Assembly (NCBI GenBank): GCA_016283605.1
Contig: JAEENF010000218.1
Span: 1-11,488, forward strand
Direction of reading: 5' to 3'
Length of the DNA stretch: 11,488 bases
Source of the DNA: Prevotella sp.
GTDB taxonomy: Bacteria > Bacteroidota > Bacteroidia > Bacteroidales > Bacteroidaceae
A program made the translations under genes and the position numbers. Every line of letters starts with the position of its first letter. Positions within the stretch are counted from its first letter, which is position 1. This document shows, piece by piece, positions 6,583-11,488 of the stretch. The notes beneath the pieces were generated by a model, which ran no database searches, had not been told where the DNA came from, and worked only from the letters and a program-made list of their open reading frames with translations.

Positions 6583-8094
6583 CTAAGCCTTATGTCCTCC
6601 TACTTGTTTGTTGCGCTCTTTGGCGGTGGCACCTTCCTCGAAGTTCAGACCTCGGAGGATGGCATTCTTGCCGAATCGCTTCTTGATTTTCAACTGTGCC
6701 TCCTGCATCCTACGCTCCTTGTCGAGCTTGGCTTGCTCTTCCTGACGTTGCTTCTCTAATGCCTCGTAGTCGGTGAAGAGATCAAGCTGCTGGGGAGCAC
6801 TGTTCTGTGCAGCTACAGATGCTTCGCTTACCACGTGGTTCGTTGTCAGGTTCAGCCTGCGGATCAACAAATCCGTATTCACCTGACGGTCAAACAACTC
6901 TGTTGCCCCATCCATGATGAGCCGCGATGATGATGTCGGTCTCTCGAAATTGAATGTACCGTGAGCATGTTTTGGCACAGCCTTTCCGTAGTAGTTGGTG
7001 GTAATCTCACCATGATACTTTTCGCGGATTTCAGGACGTGTCAGACATTCTGCATCATAACCAACGGTCAGCACCAGCTGGTCTGTCACCAGACGCTTCG
7101 ATACGAGGTCGAGAGCCATTCCTTCTGCCATTTCCTGTATCACCACACGGGCTTTCTTGAAAGTGTATGGCTCCTGTAGCACCTGTCCGCTGCTGAAGGA
7201 GTTGGTCTCAGGACGATATGCCTTCACAGCCTCCATCGTACACGGCTCCCAGCCCCAGGCATGGTCTATCAGCAGTTCCGCGTTCACACCAAAGAGACGG
7301 TATAGCAGCCCTTCGTTCTGTACTGACATTCGGGCTATCTTTCCCATCGTGTCAATGCCGTAGACTGCCAGTTTATCAGCTATTCCACGTCCCACACGCC
7401 AGAACTTGGTCAGAGGCCTGTAGTCCCATAGCTCACGACGATACGACATTTCGTCTAATTCGGCAATGCGTACACCATCCTTGTCGGCTGGCATCTTCTT
7501 GGCCACAATATCCATCGCCACCTTGCAGAGATACATGTTTGTGCCGATACCTGCCGTTGCCGTGATGCCTGTAGTGGCCAGCACGTCACGGATCATCTTC
7601 ATTGCCAACTCATGGGCTGTCAGCTTATAGGTGCCAAGGTAGGCCGTCACATCCATGAACACCTCATCGATGCTATAGACGTGTATATCTTCTGGAGCAA
7701 TATATTTCAGATATGTCTGATAGACTTTGGTACTTACCTCCATGTAGTGAGCCATACGGGGCGGTGCAGCGATATAGTCGAGTTCAAGGTCAGGATGTGC
7801 TTTCAGGTCAGGGTCATGGTATGATTTCCCAGACATTCTCCATCCTGCAGCTCTTTTGCGCTCGTTGTTGACATCACGCACCCTCTGAACAACTTCAAAT
7901 AGTCGCGCACGCCCACCTATACCGTATGCCTTCAATGACGGGGAAACAGCAAGACAAATGGTTTTTTCTGTTCGGCTTACATCAGCCACGACGAGGTTTG
8001 TGGTCAGCGGGTCAAGCCCTCTGTCCACGCACTCCACTGAAGCATAGAACGACTTCAGGTCGATGGCAATATAAGTCCGTTGCTGTTGTTGCAT
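6583..8094 (-). CDS. UvrX/UmuC-type Y-family translesion DNA polymerase
   Basis: This 503-residue protein is a Y-family DNA polymerase that copies damaged DNA. The first catalytic block is IAIDLKSFYASVE with D12 and a probable steric-gate Y17; the second is VYSIDEVFMD with catalytic D143 and E144. A helix-hairpin-helix region follows near 222-260 and the little-finger domain near 296-420. QLDLF (436-440) is a classic sliding-clamp binding motif. After it comes a charged helix, likely coiled coil (about 442-472), and a tail, NAILRGLNFEEGATAKERNK, that I recognise from Gram-positive and mobile-element UvrX relatives. The downstream YolD-like gene supports this subfamily over DinB. The ATG at 8094 lies 16 bases after the ZIP gene and gives a normal N-terminus. 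No LexA-type operator was recognised. Confidence is high for family, lower for a specific symbol. Confidence 0.93.
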   Translation of the reverse strand: MQQQQRTYIAIDLKSFYASVECVDRGLDPLTTNLVVADVSRTEKTICLAVSPSLKAYGIGGRARLFEVVQRVRDVNNERKRAAGWRMSGKSYHDPDLKAHPDLELDYIAAPPRMAHYMEVSTKVYQTYLKYIAPEDIHVYSIDEVFMDVTAYLGTYKLTAHELAMKMIRDVLATTGITATAGIGTNMYLCKVAMDIVAKKMPADKDGVRIAELDEMSYRRELWDYRPLTKFWRVGRGIADKLAVYGIDTMGKIARMSVQNEGLLYRLFGVNAELLIDHAWGWEPCTMEAVKAYRPETNSFSSGQVLQEPYTFKKARVVIQEMAEGMALDLVSKRLVTDQLVLTVGYDAECLTRPEIREKYHGEITTNYYGKAVPKHAHGTFNFERPTSSSRLIMDGATELFDRQVNTDLLIRRLNLTTNHVVSEASVAAQNSAPQQLDLFTDYEALEKQRQEEQAKLDKERRMQEAQLKIKKRFGKNAILRGLNFEEGATAKERNKQVGGHKA

Positions 8095-8110
8095 ATCGTG
8101 TGCGAAGCTT

Positions 8111-8893
8111 TTATCCCATTACCACATCGAGCACCATCATTAGGACGAAACCAATGGCAAAGCCGATGGTGCTAAGATTAGAGTGCTGACCCTCAGAGGC
8201 TTCTGGGATGAGTTCCTCAACCACGACGTAGAACATGGCTCCGGCGGCAAAGGCAAGCATGTAAGGAAGTACAGGCATGAGGAAAGAAGCTAGTAATAGG
8301 ACAGCAATAGCGCCCACGGGTTCGACGGCTCCGCTCAGTGAACCGATGATAAATGAGCGCCACCGACTATTGCCTGCTGCCCGCATCGGCATGGAGATAA
8401 TGGCTCCCTCTGGGACATTCTGTATAGCGATACCTACGGCAACAGCCAAAGCACTGGCGAGAGAAATATTCGTCGTGCCGCTGTCAGCTCCAGCAAAGAC
8501 CACACCAACGGCCATACCTTCTGGCAGATTATGGATAGTGACGGCAAGGGCAAGCATCGCCGTTTTCGACAGGTGCGAGCGCATACCCTCCGGCTTGTCT
8601 GTACCAATATGCAGGTGAGGCGTCAGTTCGTCAATGAGCAACAGGAATCCCATACCTAACAGAAATCCGATAGCCGCAGGCAGTACAGCCCACTTACCGC
8701 TATCGGCCCCCATCTCCATCGTTGGAATCAGCAGCGACCATACCGATGCAGCCACCATCACACCCGATGCAAAGCCCAACAGCGACTTCTGCAGTCGAGC
8801 CGACATTTCATCCTTCATGAAGAACACAAATGCCGAACCGAGCATCGTGCCCAGCAGCGGAATCAGCAGTCCTATCATCAATGTCATTGTCAT
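8111..8893 (-). CDS. ZIP family divalent metal transporter
   Basis: This 260-residue inner-membrane protein has about eight hydrophobic segments and both ZIP metal-binding signatures: HNLPEG (121-126) in TM4 and QNVPEG (158-163) in TM5, plus EELIPE (226-231). It resembles ZupT-like or GufA-like importers of zinc and other divalent cations. A histidine-containing loop (TPHLHIG, 91-97) lies before TM4. The N-terminus MTMTLM offers three close start codons (8893, 8887, 8878); 8893 is preceded by AGGA about ten bases upstream and is preferred. It is the first gene after the promoter at 8914-8941 and lies 16 bases upstream of the polymerase gene. Why a metal importer heads this unit is unclear; divalent metal supply for the polymerase would be speculation. 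Confidence 0.92.
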   Translation of the reverse strand: MTMTLMIGLLIPLLGTMLGSAFVFFMKDEMSARLQKSLLGFASGVMVAASVWSLLIPTMEMGADSGKWAVLPAAIGFLLGMGFLLLIDELTPHLHIGTDKPEGMRSHLSKTAMLALAVTIHNLPEGMAVGVVFAGADSGTTNISLASALAVAVGIAIQNVPEGAIISMPMRAAGNSRWRSFIIGSLSGAVEPVGAIAVLLLASFLMPVLPYMLAFAAGAMFYVVVEELIPEASEGQHSNLSTIGFAIGFVLMMVLDVVMG

Positions 8894-8913
8894 AATCAGT
8901 TCCTATCTTGCTG

Positions 8914-8941
8914 CAAAAGTAAATAAAAAATCCCAAAGCAA
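8914..8941 (-). promoter_or_regulatory. Bacteroidota-type promoter for ZIP-polymerase-YolD-GH2
   Basis: On the - strand TACTTTTG (8921-8914) matches the Bacteroidota -7 consensus TAnnTTTG exactly. A TTG at 8941-8939, 17 bases upstream, may be the -33 element. Predicted transcription start is near 8907, leaving a leader of about 14 bases before the ZIP ATG. The T-tract of the upstream terminator forms the spacer, so promoter and terminator overlap. Confidence 0.6.
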
Positions 8942-8962
8942 TGCAGTTTCACCTTGGGATTT
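8928..8962 (-). terminator. Hairpin and T-tract ending the redox unit
   Basis: On the - strand AAATCCCAAGG (8962-8952) pairs with CTTTGGGATTT (8938-8928) with one mismatch around a 13-base loop, and a T-rich tract (to about 8921) follows. This is a plausible intrinsic terminator for the MBL-rubredoxin gene, whose stop lies about 31 bases before it. Confidence 0.65.
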
Positions 8963-8993
8963 AATATTTATTCGCTTTCAGTCGGATGATGTG

Positions 8994-9935
8994 CTATGCA
9001 GGATTGAACTTCTCCTTCGGCTGCTTGCAACGGGGACAACGCCAGTCGTCGGGCAGATCTTCGAAAGCTACACCGTCGTGCTCTGCGGGGTCATAGACAT
9101 AGCCGCAGATGGAACAGACGTACTTACCAGAAGCTTCCTGCTTGGAGAAATCGACTTCGGCCAGAATGGTCGGTACAGGATTATCCAAGTCCATCACGCG
9201 CTTGGCCTCCAAGCTCTCATAACCCTGCGGTGTGTGAGTGCCACAATAGACGGTGGGGTGGTTGCGGACGAAATCGCGCACACGATTCAGCGTCTCACGG
9301 GCAGCTGGCAGGTCGTCGAATACCACCGACAGTTTATCCGCATAAAGTGCCTCGTCCACGTAGGTGATGTCGCCGTGAATCATGTAGAACAGACCGTCCA
9401 TCTCGACAATGATGATGCTGTTGCCCTTGGTGTGACCCTTAGCCTTGATATAATAGATGCCGTCGGCTATCTTTTGGCTTTCAGGGAAATTGTAGTAAGC
9501 ACCGTCGGTATAGCTGACGGGAACGATGTTCGTCAGTCCCTGCAACTCTGCGGCATCTACCTCTTCCTGGTTCACATAGATCTTCGCATTGGGGAAACTT
9601 TTCAGTTCACCAGTGTGATCAGCATGCTTGTGGGTAACCAGAATCTTCGTCACCTGTTCAGGTTTGTAACCGAGGTTCTTGAAGGCATCCATATAACTAC
9701 TGATGTCTTTGCCGGTGTAGATGAGTGAATCTTCATTTGGCACTTCCTCGGGAAAGCCTGCAGGCAGGCCAGTATCCACCAGTATCACCTCGCTGCCCGT
9801 ATCAATCAGATAGTTCTGAAGACTGCCGCGATAGCGCACGTTCTTGTCAAACTTGTTCGGTCCCTCCTCACCTCCGAAGACGAAGGGCTGGGTATAGAAT
9901 CCGTCTCTGCGGAATTTTACTGCTTTGATTTCCAT
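8994..9935 (-). CDS. MBL-fold metallo-hydrolase fused to a C-terminal rubredoxin
   Basis: Residues 1 to about 250 of this 313-residue protein form a metallo-beta-lactamase fold with motif THKHADH (H102, H104, D106, H107) and further probable ligands H168, D189 and H234. The pattern resembles the N-acyl-homoserine-lactonase-like subgroup rather than flavodiiron proteins, whose motif has a glutamate ligand, and no flavodoxin domain is present. Residues about 270-310 are a rubredoxin with C274, C277, C300 and C303 binding iron. No signal peptide is seen, so it should be cytoplasmic. The fusion implies that the dinuclear metal site receives or delivers electrons, or that rubredoxin is structural; neither can be decided here. 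It follows the small rubredoxin gene by 16 bases and ends just before the hairpin at 8928-8962. The substrate is unknown. Confidence 0.9.
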   Translation of the reverse strand: MEIKAVKFRRDGFYTQPFVFGGEEGPNKFDKNVRYRGSLQNYLIDTGSEVILVDTGLPAGFPEEVPNEDSLIYTGKDISSYMDAFKNLGYKPEQVTKILVTHKHADHTGELKSFPNAKIYVNQEEVDAAELQGLTNIVPVSYTDGAYYNFPESQKIADGIYYIKAKGHTKGNSIIIVEMDGLFYMIHGDITYVDEALYADKLSVVFDDLPAARETLNRVRDFVRNHPTVYCGTHTPQGYESLEAKRVMDLDNPVPTILAEVDFSKQEASGKYVCSICGYVYDPAEHDGVAFEDLPDDWRCPRCKQPKEKFNPA

Positions 9936-9951
9936 AATGATGTTTGTTTAG

Positions 9952-10113
9952 TTATTCTTCTACTGGTACGAATTTCTCTTTCTTACGCTTGCAGCGCGGG
10001 CAGCGCCATGTGTCGGGCAGTTCCTCAAAGGGAGTGCCGGGAGGGATGTTCTGCTTGGGGTCGCCCTTTTCAGGGTCGTAGGTGTATTTGCAGGGGCATT
10101 TGAACTTTGTCAT
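9952..10113 (-). CDS. Small stand-alone rubredoxin with an atypical CxC knuckle
   Basis: This 53-residue frame runs from ATG (10111-10113) to TAA (9952-9954). It has the rubredoxin core YTYDPEKGDP (10-19), PPGTPFEELPDTWRCPRC (24-41) and a basic tail ending VPVEE. Rubredoxins are one-electron carriers with a single iron held by four cysteines in two CxxC knuckles. Here the second knuckle is normal (C38, C41) but the first reads KCPCKY, with C6 and C8, one residue short of the usual CxxCGY. The glycine after the second cysteine is also lysine. Aligning on YTYDP places K5 where the first cysteine should be. It lies 39 bases downstream of the GPx-nitroreductase stop and 16 bases upstream of the MBL-rubredoxin start, with no own promoter visible, so it is probably co-transcribed with both. 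Identity as a rubredoxin is strong; metal binding is open. Confidence 0.88.
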   Translation of the reverse strand: MTKFKCPCKYTYDPEKGDPKQNIPPGTPFEELPDTWRCPRCKRKKEKFVPVEE

Positions 10114-10152
10114 AATCGTATTCGTTTTAGGATTAGAAAGGGGAAGTAATTA

Positions 10153-11166
10153 CTAAATAAACTTCACCTTCGATGCATCTCGGGGCTTAGCATCAGGCTG
10201 CTCATTGGGGTAGCCGATGGAGAGGATGTAGTTCAGCTTGTAATCAGCGGGGATGTCGAGGCAATCGAGGAAGAACTTGCACTTCTCGTTCGATACAAGG
10301 AAACGCACAGGACCACCAAGGCAACAAGTCCCCAAACCCAATGACGAAGCTGCCAGCATCATATTCTCGCCCAGCAATCCTGCATCGAGTTCGCCACCGC
10401 CATTGGCAGGCGTACAGACGCAGATGAGGGCGGGCGCATCGTAAAACAGGCTCCTCTCAGCAGCCTGGTTGACGTCGGCAATCAGTTTCTGGTCTTCCAC
10501 CACACGGACAATCCACGGCTGGCGGTTCATACCGCTCGGTGCATTGATGCCGCATTTCACGATGGTTTCCAACTTCTCATGCTCCACAGGCTTGTTGAGA
10601 TACTTACGGACAGAACGACGTGCCATCATGTTACTCAGCACTAGATTGACCTCCATCTGCATGTCGGCCTCGATGGTTGCAATCTGATCGCGCGACTCGT
10701 AGCGTTTGATGACCTTGCCGTCGCGCCCAACGAGAAACTTGGTGAAGTTCCACTTGATGTCGCCTCCGCCAGCTTGGGCCTTCAGCCAAGTGTAGAGCGG
10801 ATGGGCATTCTCACCGTTCACATCTATCTTGTCGAACTGCGGGAAGTGGATGTCATAGTTGGCCGTACAAAACTGGTGAATTTCCTGAATCGTACCAGGA
10901 GCCTGCTGGCCGAACTGGTTGCAGGGGAAGTCGAGAATCTCGAAGCCTTGAGCGTGATACTTCTGGTAGAGCGGTTCCAAGTCCTTGTACTGAGGCGTGA
11001 ATCCGCAGCGGGTAGCCGTATTCACAATCAGCAGCACCTTGTCTTTGTACTCGGCGAGCGACACGTCTTTTCCTGCATCGTCTTTCACCGTGAAATCATA
11101 AACACTCTGTGCTGTCATTGTCAGCACACTCATCATTGCCATGAGGCAGAATAACGCTTTTCTCAT
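10153..11166 (-). CDS. Exported glutathione peroxidase-nitroreductase fusion
   Basis: From the ATG at 11164-11166 the protein has 337 residues. MRKALFCLMAMMSVLTMTAQ is a signal peptide, cleaved near residue 21. Residues about 22-175 are a cysteine-type glutathione/thioredoxin peroxidase: NTATRCGFT with peroxidatic C54, FPCNQF with probable resolving C82 and Q84, and KWNFTKF with W139 and N140. Residues about 180-337 are an FMN nitroreductase-like domain, with RRSVRKYL (183-190), NAPSGMNRQPW (208-218), GLGTCCLGG (277-285) and ILSIGYP. The enzyme probably reduces peroxides in the periplasm; the flavin domain could feed it electrons, which is inference. A longer frame begins at a TTG at 11196, but that codon lies in the -7 promoter box, so it is rejected. 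It is the first gene of the redox unit and is followed by the small rubredoxin. Confidence 0.9.
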   Translation of the reverse strand: MRKALFCLMAMMSVLTMTAQSVYDFTVKDDAGKDVSLAEYKDKVLLIVNTATRCGFTPQYKDLEPLYQKYHAQGFEILDFPCNQFGQQAPGTIQEIHQFCTANYDIHFPQFDKIDVNGENAHPLYTWLKAQAGGGDIKWNFTKFLVGRDGKVIKRYESRDQIATIEADMQMEVNLVLSNMMARRSVRKYLNKPVEHEKLETIVKCGINAPSGMNRQPWIVRVVEDQKLIADVNQAAERSLFYDAPALICVCTPANGGGELDAGLLGENMMLAASSLGLGTCCLGGPVRFLVSNEKCKFFLDCLDIPADYKLNYILSIGYPNEQPDAKPRDASKVKFI

Positions 11167-11193
11167 AATAGTCTTTGTTTGGTAATTCCACTG

Positions 11194-11221
11194 CAAATAT
11201 ACAAAAAAAATCCCAAAGCAA
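11194..11221 (-). promoter_or_regulatory. Bacteroidota-type promoter for the redox unit
   Basis: On the - strand TATATTTG (11201-11194) is an exact TAnnTTTG -7 box, and a TTG at 11221-11219 lies 17 bases upstream as a candidate -33 element. Predicted start is near 11187, about 20 bases before the ATG at 11166. This placement decides the start codon of the GPx-nitroreductase gene. Confidence 0.65.
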
Positions 11222-11242
11222 GGTGATTTTGCCTTGGAATTT
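11208..11242 (-). terminator. Hairpin and T-tract after the methyltransferase gene
   Basis: On the - strand AAATTCCAAGG (11242-11232) pairs imperfectly with CTTTGGGATTT (11218-11208), and an uninterrupted T run (to 11203) follows. An alternative inner stem CAAGG/CCTTG is possible. It lies about 20 bases after the methyltransferase stop. The stem is weaker than in copy A. Confidence 0.55.
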
Positions 11243-11261
11243 ATGATAATTTGAGAAGTAA

Positions 11262-11488
11262 TTATGCTTTTACGCCAATGATTGTGGCATACGTTGGTTT
11301 CTTACGGTGGATTTCCGTTTGAGTTAAACCTGCTTCGTCAAGCAACTTTTTCAAATCCTCCGGCGAATAGGCTGTCATGCCCTCCACTACATTCGTCCAC
11401 TTAGAATCGCTATCCACCACTTCTACCAAGATGGCGAACTTACCGCCAGACTTCAGTACACGGCGCACCTCTTGCAGGCAATTAGGCA
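11262..11488 (-). CDS. Class I SAM-dependent methyltransferase, C-terminal part
   Basis: The frame is open at the window edge and encodes about 75 residues ending with TAA at 11262-11264. It begins PNCLQEVRRVLKSGGKFAIL, the typical post-catalytic block of UbiE-like class I methyltransferases (consensus EVxRVLKPGG). The later part, AYSPEDLKKLLDEAGLT, matches the usual final helix that precedes the last strands. A GTG at 11466-11468 could be taken as a start, but the family motif continues upstream of it, so the gene is truncated by the window rather than short. The SAM-binding N-terminal half and thus the substrate are outside. A terminator hairpin follows. Confidence 0.85.
   Translation of the reverse strand, partial: PNCLQEVRRVLKSGGKFAILVEVVDSDSKWTNVVEGMTAYSPEDLKKLLDEAGLTQTEIHRKKPTYATIIGVKA

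Larger units (their letters stand above)
8911..8963 (-). repeat. Terminator-promoter element, copy A
   Basis: This 53-base stretch aligns without gaps to 11191-11243 with 42 identical positions. Both copies contain a hairpin, a T-tract and a -7 promoter box at identical spacing, and both sit between two - strand genes just before the next start. Confidence 0.75.
11191..11243 (-). repeat. Terminator-promoter element, copy B
   Basis: Second copy of the 53-base element seen at 8911-8963, same orientation, 42 of 53 bases identical. Differences cluster in the hairpin loop and in the two free positions of the -7 box region, while the stem arms and the CTGCAAA edge are nearly unchanged. Confidence 0.75.

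Noticed and set aside
8095..8110. LexA-type operator before the polymerase gene
   Set aside because: The 16-base gap holds no palindrome; the gene appears to be read from the ZIP promoter.
8634..9728. 364-codon + strand frame crossing ZIP, the intergenic region and the MBL gene
   Set aside because: It is antisense to two well-identified genes and crosses their terminator and promoter; the product has no recognisable domain.
10114..10152. Separate promoter or riboswitch before the small rubredoxin
   Set aside because: The 39 bases contain no TAnnTTTG box and no convincing fold.
11167..11196. Longer GPx-nitroreductase start at a TTG at 11194-11196
   Set aside because: The TTG is part of the -7 promoter box TATATTTG and upstream of the likely transcript start; the ATG at 11166 begins a clean signal peptide.

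Overview
The window looks like a chromosomal piece of a Bacteroidales genome, most likely Prevotella or a close relative. The reasons are the Bacteroidota-type promoter boxes (TAnnTTTG), mostly weak or absent Shine-Dalgarno sequences, a DUF4450 and DUF4380 carbohydrate locus, an AmgK-like kinase fused to a RapZ C-terminal domain, and heptanucleotide AGTGAAT-type repeats. Species assignment is inference. The window is densely coded: no gene-free stretch exceeds about 110 bases. I found no RNA genes, CRISPR array or insertion sequence.

Region 1 (1-4290, + strand) is a tight three-gene unit whose promoter lies outside the window. It holds a DUF4450 six-hairpin glycosidase-like gene with an in-frame TGA at 53-55, an AmgK-like sugar kinase fused to a RapZ-type C-terminal domain (1-base gap), and a secreted DUF4380 beta-sandwich protein (10-base gap). 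Together they suggest handling of a glycan or amino sugar, but no substrate can be named.

Region 2 (4291-8962, - strand) reads from a promoter at about 8914-8941 through a ZIP metal transporter, a UvrX-type Y-family DNA polymerase with a beta-clamp motif, its YolD-like partner, and a secreted GH2 enzyme with beta-glucuronidase-like signature residues. Gaps are 16 and 16 bases, then an ATGA overlap. The GH2 stop codon abuts the DUF4380 stop codon with no base between, so the two units converge with no visible terminator. Heptad repeats occur twice here: inside the GH2 coding frame, and between polymerase and YolD, where the repeat supplies the YolD start codon.

Region 3 (8928-11242, - strand) is a redox unit: an exported glutathione peroxidase-nitroreductase fusion, a 53-residue rubredoxin with an unusual CxC first metal knuckle, and a metallo-beta-lactamase-fold hydrolase carrying its own C-terminal rubredoxin. 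It starts at a TATATTTG promoter and ends at a hairpin plus T-tract. The likely theme is peroxide or oxygen stress in an anaerobe.

Region 4 (11262-11488, - strand) is the C-terminal end of a SAM-dependent methyltransferase that runs off the window. Regions 2 and 3 are each preceded by a copy of the same 53-base element (42 of 53 positions identical), which combines the terminator of the upstream gene with the promoter of the next.
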